From: Peptococcaceae bacterium UBA6116
Lineage (GTDB): Bacteria > Bacillota > Desulfitobacteriia > Desulfitobacteriales > Syntrophobotulaceae
Length of the DNA: 50,461 nt
Assembly: GCA_002423425.1 (NCBI GenBank)
Contig: DIWC01000053.1
Location: 14,891-65,351, forward strand
Direction: 5' to 3'
The notes below the pieces were generated by a model. The model saw only the letters and a program-made list of their open reading frames with translations, had not been told where the DNA came from and made no database searches. The position numbers were made by a program, and so were the translations under genes. This document shows positions 1-7,853 of the stretch, in pieces. Numbering within the stretch: position 1 is the stretch's first letter; each line of letters opens with the position of its first letter.

Positions 1-1791
1 AAAATTAAACAAACCAGGGGCATAGAACTTGATCTGAACAAATTGCCATTAGATGATACGGCTTCCTATAAAATGCTTGCCGAAGGAAACAGTACCGGAG
101 TCTTTCAGCTCGAAAGCGGCGGGATGAGGGCGATTCTCAAGGACATAAAACCAAGCTGCTTTGAAGATATCGTTGCCGTCATCGCACTCTACCGGCCTGG
201 ACCAATGGAACAGATTCCGGAATTTGTCCGCAGAAAGCATGGCGGCAAAGTAAGTTATCTCCATCCCAAAATGGAAGAGATTTTAAAATCCACTTATGGG
301 ATTATCGTTTATCAGGAGCAGGTCATGCAGATTGCTCAAAATCTTGCCGGCTACTCCTTAGGGCGAGCCGATCTTTTGCGCCGGGCAATGGGCAAAAAAG
401 ACAGGAGGATTATGGATGAGGAGAGCCATAATTTTGTCCATGGCTTGCAGGACAAGAGTGGAGAATGGATTGTTCCGGGTGCGGTCCGCTTAGGGGTAAA
501 GGAAAAAGAAGCGGCGGAAATTTTCGAATTGATGGCTAAGTTTGCCGAATATGGCTTTAATAAAGGGCATGCAACGGCTTATGCGTTGATCTCTTATCAT
601 ACGGCATATTTAAAGGCAAATTATCCGTTGGAATTTACTGCGTCCTTATTAAGTTCGGTCATAGGTTCCCCGGATAAAATTTCTTTTTATATTCAAGAAG
701 CCCGCAGCAGTGGAATCGAAATTCTTCCTCCCGATGTTCAGTACAGCTATAATGACTTTACAATCGAAAACAAGGCGATCCGTTTTGGTTTAGAAGCTAT
801 TCGCAATATCGGCGGCAACCTGGTTGAGGCGATCGTAACCGAACGAGAAAAAGGATCTTTTGCTTCTTTTTATGACTTTATTTTGCGTATTGATACCAGA
901 GTGATTAACAAGAGGTCTATAGAAAGCCTGATCAAGGCGGGAGCTTTTGGATCCTTATGCAACCGCTGCCAAGCGATGAGAATACTTGACCAGGCCATCG
1001 AACTGGCTCAAAACAGGCAAAAAGATCAGCAAAGCGGCCAAATTTCGTTATTTGATATAGACACCGGGATTGATCAAGGGTTGGCAATGCCTGAGGTTCC
1101 GGAATTTGCAGAGAGTGAAATCCTTAAGATGGAAAAAGAATATATGGGCATTTATCTAACAGCCCATCCTCTTTTTGCTGTGCAGGAAATCCTTAAAAAC
1201 AATACAAGTTCGGATATCCTATCTTGTTTAGAGAGCAGTGAGGAGAAAAAGGTTATTCTGGGCGGGATAATAAATTCCTTCAGGCAAACAATAACCAAAA
1301 GAGGCGAAATGATGGCAAGTTTTCAACTCGAAGATCTTTCGGGAACAATAGAGGTCTTGGTTTTCCCGAGAGTATTTTCCGAAGTGGTTAAACTGGACAA
1401 TGATCAGATCGTTCTCATTCATGGGCGTTATAATGTCAATGAAGAGGAAAAAAAGATTTTTGCCGAGAAAGTAGTACTGGTTGAGGAGTATTTAAGTGGT
1501 AAAAATACAGCAAAAAGTCAGGTTTCGGCAACACTTGGGAAAAAAACGGAAGTAAATAAAGAAGAGCGAGGTAAGCTTTTCTTAAAACTTGAAAACAAGC
1601 AGAAAGAACAGATTATGAAAAAAGTATTGAAAGTGTTAAGCATGTATCACGGGGACAGCCCTGTATACTTCTTTTTTCAAGACTCTCAAAAAATATTTGA
1701 AGTCAGCAAAAAGTACTTTGTCAGCAATAATTTTGACCTGCAAAAAAAACTTATTTCCTTGATAGGTCAGGAGAATGTAAAATGGAAATAG
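1..1791 (+). CDS. dnaE: DNA polymerase III alpha subunit, C-terminal part (5' end outside window)
   Basis: The reading frame is open from base 1, so the gene begins upstream; about 597 residues are visible. It is the replicative DNA polymerase catalytic subunit. Seen here: the end of the polymerase core with the fingers-type segment GVFQLESGGMR and the YRPGPM motif, the stretch FAEYGFNKGHATAYALISYHTAYLKA, cited here only as FAEYGFNKGHATAYA, then a helix-hairpin-helix around FGLEAIRNIGG and an OB-fold near the C-terminal third (VILGGIINSFRQTITKRGE). The N-terminal PHP domain is not in the window. The PHP-first DnaE type, not the PolC type, is indicated by domain order. A possible TTG at base 43 is an internal codon, not the start. 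coaD follows 40 bases later. Confidence 0.95.
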   Translation, partial: KIKQTRGIELDLNKLPLDDTASYKMLAEGNSTGVFQLESGGMRAILKDIKPSCFEDIVAVIALYRPGPMEQIPEFVRRKHGGKVSYLHPKMEEILKSTYGIIVYQEQVMQIAQNLAGYSLGRADLLRRAMGKKDRRIMDEESHNFVHGLQDKSGEWIVPGAVRLGVKEKEAAEIFELMAKFAEYGFNKGHATAYALISYHTAYLKANYPLEFTASLLSSVIGSPDKISFYIQEARSSGIEILPPDVQYSYNDFTIENKAIRFGLEAIRNIGGNLVEAIVTEREKGSFASFYDFILRIDTRVINKRSIESLIKAGAFGSLCNRCQAMRILDQAIELAQNRQKDQQSGQISLFDIDTGIDQGLAMPEVPEFAESEILKMEKEYMGIYLTAHPLFAVQEILKNNTSSDILSCLESSEEKKVILGGIINSFRQTITKRGEMMASFQLEDLSGTIEVLVFPRVFSEVVKLDNDQIVLIHGRYNVNEEEKKIFAEKVVLVEEYLSGKNTAKSQVSATLGKKTEVNKEERGKLFLKLENKQKEQIMKKVLKVLSMYHGDSPVYFFFQDSQKIFEVSKKYFVSNNFDLQKKLISLIGQENVKWK

Positions 1792-1831
1792 GAGCTATCT
1801 ACCATAATTGTTGTGAGGAGAGATTAGAATA

Positions 1832-2317
1832 GTGCGTATAGCAGTATATCCCGGATCTTTTGATCCGGTTACTAACGGACATTTAGATATTTTGAAAAGA
1901 GCCGAAACTATATTTGACCGGATAATCGTGGCAGTTGCCTCAGATAATAATAAGGATCCTCTTTTTTCTCAAAGGGAAAGGCTGGATCTTTTAAAGGACG
2001 CGATTAAGGATGATAAAAAGGCAGAGGTTTGCTCCTTTGCGGGATTAACCGTCAGTTTTGCCCGCGAATGCGGAGCGATAGCTATAATCAGAGGATTAAG
2101 GGCGCTGACTGATTTTGAATATGAGTTTCAACTGGCCTTAATGAATAAAAAACTTGATCCTGCTATAGAAACAGTTTTTCTAATGACCCAGAGTGAATAT
2201 TCCTTTATCAGTTCCAGTACGATAAAATGGGCGGCAAGTTTAAATGCAAGTATTTCAGATTTTGTTCCTCCGAATGTAGAAAAAGCATTAATGCAGAAGT
2301 ATAATAAGAGTGTTTAA
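1832..2317 (+). CDS. coaD: Phosphopantetheine adenylyltransferase
   Basis: The 161-residue protein has the usual length of CoaD, which transfers AMP from ATP to 4'-phosphopantetheine, the fourth step of coenzyme A synthesis, in the cytoplasm. The N-terminal nucleotidyltransferase signature PGSFDPVTNGHLDIL carries the T/HxGH ATP motif. Also seen are IIRGLRALTDFEYEFQLALMN with the substrate-binding Arg, and a C-terminal ISSSTIK motif. The start is GTG at 1832, preceded by GGAGAGATTAG. It sits between dnaE and a small gene in the same direction, so the three may share a transcript. Confidence 0.96.
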   Translation: MRIAVYPGSFDPVTNGHLDILKRAETIFDRIIVAVASDNNKDPLFSQRERLDLLKDAIKDDKKAEVCSFAGLTVSFARECGAIAIIRGLRALTDFEYEFQLALMNKKLDPAIETVFLMTQSEYSFISSSTIKWAASLNASISDFVPPNVEKALMQKYNKSV

Positions 2318-2338
2318 CGGATTGCTCGTGGAGGTATC

Positions 2339-2542
2339 GTGATGTGGACAGTAATTTATATTGCACCTACTCAAAATATTGCGGAGAGGTACCAGCATGC
2401 TCTTGCCGAAGAGGGAATCCTTGTTCAACTTAGAGCGGTAGGGTCTTATCAACTGCCAAACAATATTTCTACCGAAATTTTAGTTCCCGAGTCTGAAGCT
2501 GAAGAAGCCCACGAAATACTTACCTGTATCATTGGCAGTTAA
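2339..2542 (+). CDS. Small DUF2007-like protein
   Basis: This 67-residue protein begins 21 bases after coaD with a good site (GGAGG at 2330-2334) in front of adjacent GTG (2339) and ATG (2342) starts. The sequence pattern, a beta strand WTVIYIAP, a helix NIAERYQHALAEEGI, a strand, then ILVPESEAEEAHEIL, matches the small ferredoxin-like fold of DUF2007 (putative signal-transducing protein) as I know the family. No catalytic residues are apparent. The function is unknown; assignment to DUF2007 is by pattern only. Confidence 0.75.
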   Translation: MMWTVIYIAPTQNIAERYQHALAEEGILVQLRAVGSYQLPNNISTEILVPESEAEEAHEILTCIIGS

Positions 2543-2695
2543 GAGAACAAAACTTTTAGATTTTGATTTAAAAAAATATAGATATATTGACTATATAACC
2601 ATTTATTTTTTTATTGTTTTTTTCAAAATGATTCATCTTTTTCTTCCTTGTAACTTGACTGAAACAACTGAAAATGATAGTATAGGAAAGCAGTT

Positions 2696-2781
2696 GCCGG
2701 TGTGATGGAATTGGTAGACGTGCAGCACTCAAAATGCTGTGTCTTCTGGACGTGTCGGTTCGAGTCCGACCACCGGCACCA
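2696..2781 (+). tRNA. tRNA-Leu (anticodon CAA)
   Basis: The acceptor arms GCCGGTG (2696-2702) and CACCGGC (2771-2777) pair fully, followed by discriminator A and an encoded CCA (2779-2781). The anticodon loop CTCAAAA gives CAA. The T arm GTCGGTTCGAGTCCGAC is canonical, and the long variable arm expected of a class II tRNA is present. Confidence 0.97.
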
Positions 2782-2837
2782 GAGATCAATAGCTCTTGAA
2801 ATCGCTGTAAAAGCGGGTTAAAGTCCTTAGGAGCAAA

Positions 2838-4106
2838 TCATTTCCCTCCGATTCTCTCCAAAAGTTGCCGGATATTTTTAATGCTTACAGCACCATGTTG
2901 AAACATGCTTGTGATAAGAAGCTCGGCCTTGCCTCCTGTAAAGTCACGCTGACCGGATTCGCTTTCCTCCACAACCATTACCTTTTTGTTTTCCCGGCAT
3001 AATGCATCAAAAACCTGCATTAAATTTGCATAATTTCCGTTACCAAAAGGCACGGGTAAGACGATAATTAAATCTGCATTATGGATAAGCTCTTGGTTGG
3101 CGGCGAGGGCTTCATCCGATATAGACGCAAAAGGTGCTTCTTCGGATATTGCAATATTGAGATCTTTGGCTTTTTTCCAGTCGGAATCGCCAATATTAAG
3201 GACGCCGCAGCTGATTGGATAACCGGACTGATACAGTTGTTCCATCAGATAGACACCGCTCCCCCCGCCGCAAATTAGGTGAATCTTTAAGTTTTGGGCC
3301 GTGTCGCTTCGGTCTTTTTGCTTGCTTAGGGGAATAATATTGAAGCGGTCGGTGATTTCATTCGTTGTAATCGCAACTTCAATATGATAGCTTTCCCGAA
3401 TATTTTGGGCAGTTAATACCTGAACAGGAGGGCCATAGGCCATAATTTTCCCTTCGTTTAATAAAATGATCTTCTGACTGAATTGCGCAGCCAGGTTTAA
3501 ATCATGTAAAACGGCAATAACGGTCACGCCTTTGGTTTGATTAAGATTTTCCAGCAACTCCAGCAATTCAAATTGGTGCTGAATATCCAAATGAGAGGTT
3601 GGTTCATCTAAGAGCAGGACAGTAGGCTCCTGGGTTAAGGCCCGCGCTACGATGACCCTTTGTTTTTCTCCCCCGCTCAACTCATGGACAGACCGGTCTT
3701 TGAGATGCCAAACATTGGTTAGTTCCATGGCCCAGCGGGCAATTTCCAAATCCTTCGCAGAATCAGTCTGAAATCTTTTTTGATGAGGCATTCTGCCCAT
3801 CAATACCGTTTCTGAAACAGAGAAAGCAAAATCCCCCCCTGTATCCTGGGGGACAACGGCGATGTTTTGGGCTAAAACTTTTTTCTTAATTTTGAAAATA
3901 TCTTTATTTTCCAGCAGAACAACTCCTTTTTGGGGAGTAAATTCTGCTGTAATATTTTTTAACAGGGTAGATTTGCCTGACCCGTTAGGCCCAATAATGG
4001 ATACAAAGCTCCCTTTGCCAATTTCTAAGTTGAGTTCATCCAGAATATTGTTTTTGCCATAGCCAAAAGTAATTTTTTTTGCTGTAATAGAAGGATTCGC
4101 TTTCAT
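2838..4106 (-). CDS. btuD: Corrinoid/iron-type ABC transporter ATPase with extra C-terminal domain
   Basis: This is the ATPase of a FecCD/BtuCD-type importer, 422 residues. Residues 1-250 are the ABC domain: Walker A GPNGSGKST, Q-loop VPQDTGGDF, signature LSGGEKQR, Walker B VLLLDEPTSHLD and switch His in AVLHDLN. A typical BtuD ends near residue 260; this one carries about 160 further residues with IHLICGGGSGVYLMEQL and DLIIVLPVPFGNGN, a Rossmann-like alternation of strands and helices. It is the last gene of btuF-btuC-btuD, two bases after btuC, under the cobalamin riboswitch, so corrinoid is the likely substrate. The extra domain is probably regulatory or a nucleotide/substrate sensor, which is inference. 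Confidence 0.9.
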   Translation of the reverse strand: MKANPSITAKKITFGYGKNNILDELNLEIGKGSFVSIIGPNGSGKSTLLKNITAEFTPQKGVVLLENKDIFKIKKKVLAQNIAVVPQDTGGDFAFSVSETVLMGRMPHQKRFQTDSAKDLEIARWAMELTNVWHLKDRSVHELSGGEKQRVIVARALTQEPTVLLLDEPTSHLDIQHQFELLELLENLNQTKGVTVIAVLHDLNLAAQFSQKIILLNEGKIMAYGPPVQVLTAQNIRESYHIEVAITTNEITDRFNIIPLSKQKDRSDTAQNLKIHLICGGGSGVYLMEQLYQSGYPISCGVLNIGDSDWKKAKDLNIAISEEAPFASISDEALAANQELIHNADLIIVLPVPFGNGNYANLMQVFDALCRENKKVMVVEESESGQRDFTGGKAELLITSMFQHGAVSIKNIRQLLERIGGK

Positions 4107-4108
4107 TT

Positions 4109-5155
4109 CTAAAGGCCCGCTTTCTTTCTCTTAAGTAAATAAATAAAGAACGGTCCGCCAAACATAGCGGTGATGACACCAACGGGAATTTCAATTGGCG
4201 CCAAAAAGGTCCGGGCAAAAGTATCGGTAACCACCAAAAAAGTCCCTCCCAGCAAAAATGAAAGTGGAAGAAGGATTCGATGGTCCGGTCCAACCAATAT
4301 TCTGACAACGTGAGGAATAATCAAGCCGACAAAACCAATTGAGCCGCAAACCGCTACAGCGCCGGCTGTTGTTAATGACGTAAAAATCAGGATAATAATT
4401 TGCGTTTTAGCCAGATCGATCCCAAGGTGTTGCGCTGTGCTGTCTCCGAAAACCAGGGCATTCATTTCTTTGGCAAAAAGCAGTAAACAGACGACTCCAA
4501 TTAAGACGAACGGTGCGGAAATCTGGACATGCTCCCAATTTTTGTTGGCAAAACTTCCCATAAGCCATAAGTAGACCTTATCGATTTCTTCGGCATTAAA
4601 GACCATTAAGAAAGACATGATCGCTGACAAAAAAGCACTGAGAGCCACGCCTGACAGCAAAAGCGCAGAGACAACAACCTTTTGGCCAACTCTGGCTAAG
4701 GAGTAAACAATCCAGGTTGTCAAAAAAGCTCCAACAAAACTAAAAACAGGAATTCTCATCATCCCCAGAAAGCCAGCCGTTCCTGAGACAATTGCTATCG
4801 TAGCCCCTAAAGCCGCCCCGGATGAGACTCCCATCACATAAGGGTCGGCCATAGGATTTTTAAAAAAGCCTTGCAAGGTGCCTCCGACCACACCCAGGGC
4901 GCCGCCGACCAAAGCGGCGAGGACAATCCTGGGCATACGCAGAGACCAGATAATGGTCTGGTGCACATAGGAATAATCATCAGCAGGAAACCAATTCTGG
5001 AAGAAAGGCACTTTGCTTAAAATAATTCCAGCACTCTCTTTAAATGAAATATCTGCCGGGCCAAGTGTTGTACAAAAAATGCCGATAAGCACTAAGAGCA
5101 AAGTTTGAACAATCAATACGTATTTCCAATTTCTTTTGTTTTTCAAAACATCCAT
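4109..5155 (-). CDS. btuC: Corrinoid ABC transporter permease, FecCD/BtuC family
   Basis: The 348-residue integral membrane protein has about ten hydrophobic segments and the length typical of BtuC/FhuB permeases. Family motifs seen include LPRIVLAALVGGALG-type text (RMPRIVLAALVGGALG), GTLQGFFKNPMADPYVMG, GSIGFVGLIIPHVVR and GVITAMFGGPFF. It forms the channel for the BtuF-delivered ligand. The start ATG follows GGAG with eight bases between. It lies 20 bases after btuF and two before btuD. The riboswitch upstream of btuF points to cobalamin or another corrinoid instead of iron siderophores. Confidence 0.93.
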   Translation of the reverse strand: MDVLKNKRNWKYVLIVQTLLLVLIGIFCTTLGPADISFKESAGIILSKVPFFQNWFPADDYSYVHQTIIWSLRMPRIVLAALVGGALGVVGGTLQGFFKNPMADPYVMGVSSGAALGATIAIVSGTAGFLGMMRIPVFSFVGAFLTTWIVYSLARVGQKVVVSALLLSGVALSAFLSAIMSFLMVFNAEEIDKVYLWLMGSFANKNWEHVQISAPFVLIGVVCLLLFAKEMNALVFGDSTAQHLGIDLAKTQIIILIFTSLTTAGAVAVCGSIGFVGLIIPHVVRILVGPDHRILLPLSFLLGGTFLVVTDTFARTFLAPIEIPVGVITAMFGGPFFIYLLKRKKAGL

Positions 5156-5175
5156 CTATACGCTCCGATTAATCG

Positions 5176-6072
5176 TTAAAAAGCTTCAGGGTGGAGAATC
5201 TTGGCCATTTGTTCCAGGCCTTCGATAACCCTTGGACCGGCTCTGCTAATCAAATTATCCTCAATCGCAAATACGTTATTGTTTTGAATCGCACGTAAAG
5301 CATCATACCCAGCCCTGGTTTTAATATCTTGAGGGGTATGGCTATGTGTATTAATAATGTAAAAATCGGGATTGAGCTCCAGCAGTTTCTCTGAACTAAA
5401 CGTGTAATATCTTTCGCTGTTATCCGCAGCCACATTTATGCCGCCGGCTAGTTCAATGATATTATTGACAAAACTGGCGGAACCTGCCGACATCAAAGGG
5501 TCGTCCCAAATTTCCACAAATACTTTTGGTTTGGGTAAATCCTTGACTTTGCCTGTTATTGCTTTCATCCGGGCTTTCATATCGGAGGCGATCTCAAGTG
5601 CTTTATCATCTGTACCGGTTATTAAACCGGCCAATTCGATATCCGCAATTACCTGTTCAATGGTATCGGCATCTAAAACCACAACCTTAACATTCATTTC
5701 TTCAAGTTTCCGCATGACATCTTCTTGCACACCTGCTGACATAAAGACCATATCCGGTTGTTTGGAAAGAATCAATTCAACGTTGGGAGTCTTGAAACTG
5801 CCCATTTTCTCTTTGACCTTCGCTTGTTCAGGGTAATCGCAGTAATCCGAAACCCCAATAATTTTTTTGTCGAGGCCGAGGGCAAAGAGGATTTCGGTTA
5901 TAGCAGGAGCAACTGAAATAATTTTTTCGGGGTATTGTTCAATCGCTATTTCTCTTCCCAGGCTATCCTTGATGGTATTTCCTTGCTGAACCTGTTGTTG
6001 TTGTGAAGAGCAGCCTGGGGTAAAAGTAAGAATGAGTGCCAAGCTCAGTAACAAAATAATTGGTTTCTTCAT
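5176..6072 (-). CDS. btuF: Corrinoid ABC transporter substrate-binding lipoprotein
   Basis: The 298-residue protein starts with a lipoprotein signal (hydrophobic run followed by TPGC), so it is tethered outside the membrane by Cys21. The mature part has the two-lobed periplasmic-binding fold of the BtuF/FepB family: YPEKIISVAPAITEILFALGL, GVSDYCDYPEQ, ILSKQPDMVFM, and the C-terminal RAGPRVIEGLEQMAKILHP. A strong ribosome site AGGAGAAGG precedes the ATG. It is the first gene of the btuFCD operon directly behind the cobalamin riboswitch and its terminator. Confidence 0.92.
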   Translation of the reverse strand: MKKPIILLLSLALILTFTPGCSSQQQQVQQGNTIKDSLGREIAIEQYPEKIISVAPAITEILFALGLDKKIIGVSDYCDYPEQAKVKEKMGSFKTPNVELILSKQPDMVFMSAGVQEDVMRKLEEMNVKVVVLDADTIEQVIADIELAGLITGTDDKALEIASDMKARMKAITGKVKDLPKPKVFVEIWDDPLMSAGSASFVNNIIELAGGINVAADNSERYYTFSSEKLLELNPDFYIINTHSHTPQDIKTRAGYDALRAIQNNNVFAIEDNLISRAGPRVIEGLEQMAKILHPEAF

Positions 6073-6105
6073 TTTCCTTCTCCTTAATATTACAACTTAT
6101 ATAGT

Positions 6106-6148
6106 AAAAAACATAAAGTCTCTTAGAAGTATGATTCTAAGAGACTTT
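6106..6148 (-). terminator. Riboswitch-controlled transcription terminator before btuF
   Basis: A 14-bp perfect stem (AAAGTCTCTTAGAA, 6115-6128, against TTCTAAGAGACTTT, 6135-6148) with a 6-base loop is followed on the minus strand by a six-T run (6106-6111). It lies between the riboswitch core and btuF, so it is the natural expression platform: corrinoid binding should favour the terminator and stop btu transcription. Confidence 0.88.
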
Positions 6149-6207
6149 CCCATTTTGAAGTCTGCTTATTTAGAAGAATGTTTTTTATCCCATGCATTCT
6201 CTTCTGA

Positions 6208-6363
6208 ATCTAAGGCAGGTCTTCTGGCTTACGGGTCACCCTCCTCCCAGCCTTCCCGGAGTTTTGTTTGCTCCAGTGGCATTAGGGATTTGTCTCCGCA
6301 TACAGTGGTGGGTCCGCGCCGGTTTTCCGGTCTTCCCTATTCTCTTCTAAATGAAGCACCTTA
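6208..6363 (-). promoter_or_regulatory. Cobalamin (AdoCbl) riboswitch aptamer
   Basis: Read on the minus strand the leader contains the family landmarks in order: GAAGACCGG, CGGCGCGGACCCACCACTGT, AATGCCACTGG (the B12-box region), GGGAAGGCTGGGAG, GATGACCC-like GGTGACCCGTAAGCCAGAAGACCTGCC, cited here by its halves GGTGACCCGTAAG and CCAGAAGACCTGCC. Order and spacing match the known class I cobalamin riboswitch. It controls btuFCD. Confidence 0.93.
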
Positions 6364-6394
6364 GATTATTTTATATATCTATTCCATTTAAAAG

Positions 6395-6425
6395 ATACTA
6401 TTCCACAAATAGATATTTTTGTCAA
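6395..6425 (-). promoter_or_regulatory. Probable promoter of the btu leader
   Basis: On the minus strand a perfect -35 TTGACA (6425-6420) is followed 19 bases later by TAGTAT (6400-6395). Position fits a transcript that starts just before the riboswitch. The -10 is weak and the spacer long. A 9-bp inverted repeat (ATATCTATT 6375-6383, AATAGATAT 6408-6416) surrounds the start region. Confidence 0.45.
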
Positions 6426-6477
6426 CAAACTTCGGATAAAACGTCGGGGGATTATGATTGAAATTCATCCCCCCTAG

Positions 6478-6852
6478 GCGGATTGTGAAAAAGTGGTGGG
6501 AATAGGCGGGATGCCTGCGGATAAGATAACCCCCGTTACAGCCTATGCTTATGCCACTAAAGACCTATGGGCAAACGTGCCCATCGTCGGTACGGATGCA
6601 GCCGGTGCGACCGATTATTATTCTGAACAAATCATCAGTGTTAAACCTGATGTTATATTATGCTCATACCCAAAGGAACTGGCGGATGAAGTCCAAACTA
6701 AAACAGGCATCCCGGTGGTTGCTGTGCCCATGGGTACTTTATTTGGGAAAAAAATCGCTCAGGAACACAATATCATCGGATGCACGTTCATATTATCGAA
6801 TACATGGGAATCCCAGTTGTCGTTCCTTTTCCTGACGAGAAAGCAGTGCTGA
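6478..6852 (+). pseudogene. Decayed ABC substrate-binding protein fragment
   Basis: From 6478 the frame reads a recognisable internal part of a BtuF/FepB-type binding protein: VVGIGGMPADK, LWANVPIVGTD, EQIISVKPDVIL and TGIPVVAVPMGTLFG. An in-frame stop (6475-6477) lies right before it, no signal peptide or plausible start is present, and after about 6745 the family pattern is lost; protein-like text (EYMGIPVVVPFPDEK) then appears in another frame from 6780. Both ends of the original gene are gone. It lies between the btu promoter and the znu promoter, so it may be the relic of a second btuF-like gene. Confidence 0.7.
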
Positions 6853-6896
6853 ATTCCACAGTGGGAAATTTTTACGCCGGGCGCATAACTGTTCCG

Positions 6897-6925
6897 TTGA
6901 CATATGTTCAATATGAATTTATAAT
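6897..6925 (+). promoter_or_regulatory. Consensus sigma-A promoter of znuACB-fur-DUF134
   Basis: TTGACA (6897-6902), a 17-base spacer and TATAAT (6920-6925) are a perfect match to the housekeeping consensus. The -35 is part of TTGACATATGTTC, the element shared with the promoters at 10539 and 13001. The znuA start is 52 bases past the -10. Confidence 0.9.
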
Positions 6926-6958
6926 ACTAATTGCAAATGCCAACCATTTGCAATTAGT
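6926..6958 (+). promoter_or_regulatory. 14-5-14 inverted repeat, probable metal-repressor operator
   Basis: ACTAATTGCAAATG (6926-6939) is followed after CCAAC by its exact reverse complement (6945-6958). It begins at the base after the -10 hexamer and so covers the transcription start, the classic place for a repressor. The Fur-family gene at 9484 in the same operon is the obvious candidate binder, giving zinc- or metal-dependent autorepression. I do not recall this sequence as a published Zur or Fur box. Confidence 0.75.
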
Positions 6959-6977
6959 GCAAGAGTGCAGGTGAAAA

Positions 6978-7853
6978 ATGAAAAAAGCTATATGTACTAT
7001 GTTGGGCTTAGTAGCGCTTATTCTTAGCCTTTTGGTTGTTACCGGCTGCAACAGTGAGAAAGCGGCAGACAAGTCTGCTGTTTCAAAACCGATCATTGCC
7101 GTCACCATTGTTCCGGAACAGACCTTTGTGGAAGCAGTCTGTGGAGATTCGGCCGAGGTCATTACCCTGGTTCCTCCTGGAAACAGTCCCGAAAACTACG
7201 AGCCTACGCCTCAAGAACGGGAAAAGTTCAGCAAAGCATCCCTTTATTTCTCGATCGGTGTACCGACTGAGGAGGCCAACATCCTGCCGAAGGTCGGGGA
7301 TATTAAAGTAGTTTCCCTTCAGAAAGAAGTTGCTGCCGTTTATCCGGAAAGAACGTTCGAATCAGGTGAACGAGACCCGCATATCTGGCTTTCTCCCAAG
7401 AGAGCCAAAGTGATGGTAGAGACTATTGCCAGGGAAATGGGCGGGTTTGACGCAGCGAACAAGGAAACCTATGCTAAAAACGCCGCGGCGTACATAGCGC
7501 AGCTTGATGGCCTGGACCAAGAAATAACGTCGGCGCTTAAGGGTGTTCAAAGCAAAAAGTTTATTGTCTATCACCCCGCTTTCGGTTATCTTGCCGACGA
7601 TTACGGACTTACCATGGTTGCCTTGGAACAGGAAGGAAAAGAAGCAACGCCTCAGCAGCTTGAGAAAATAATCGATCTGGCGAAGAAAGAAAACATCAAG
7701 GCCATTTTCTATCAGGAAGAAATTGACAGCAGCCAGTCCGAGGCATTTGCCGAGGAAATCGGCGGAAAGACCATCCAGCTTGCGCCCTTGGCCGCAGATT
7801 ATATCGGAAATTTGAAAAATATGGCGGAGACGATGGCGGAGGTTATGCAGTGA
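6978..7853 (+). CDS. znuA: Zinc/manganese-type ABC transporter substrate-binding lipoprotein
   Basis: The 291-residue protein carries a lipoprotein signal ending VVTGC and the cluster A-I (ZnuA/TroA) fold: IVPEQTFVEAVCG, YEPTPQE, DPHIWLSPKRA, FIVYHPAFGYLADDYGL and EEIGGKTIQLAPLA. In the family the metal is held by residues at SPHxYEP, DPHIW, the FHPA motif and DPLA. Here DPHIW and YHPAF keep their His, but SPHTYEP is SPENYEP and DPLA is APLA, so two ligand positions look altered. No His-rich loop is present. The stop overlaps the znuC start. Metal specificity cannot be told from sequence; zinc is suggested by the Fur-family partner gene. Confidence 0.88.
   Translation: MKKAICTMLGLVALILSLLVVTGCNSEKAADKSAVSKPIIAVTIVPEQTFVEAVCGDSAEVITLVPPGNSPENYEPTPQEREKFSKASLYFSIGVPTEEANILPKVGDIKVVSLQKEVAAVYPERTFESGERDPHIWLSPKRAKVMVETIAREMGGFDAANKETYAKNAAAYIAQLDGLDQEITSALKGVQSKKFIVYHPAFGYLADDYGLTMVALEQEGKEATPQQLEKIIDLAKKENIKAIFYQEEIDSSQSEAFAEEIGGKTIQLAPLAADYIGNLKNMAETMAEVMQ

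Noticed and set aside
2568..2789. Minus-strand frame of 73 codons over the tRNA
   Set aside because: It reads the complement of tRNA-Leu (GAGGRTRTDT), a well-known false ORF pattern.
6032..6364. Plus-strand frame of 110 codons across the btu leader
   Set aside because: It reads through the terminator and riboswitch on the opposite strand; no protein-like pattern.
6978..7853. Possible second frame (7036-7311) inside znuA
   Set aside because: It is a shadow of znuA in another frame with no family pattern.
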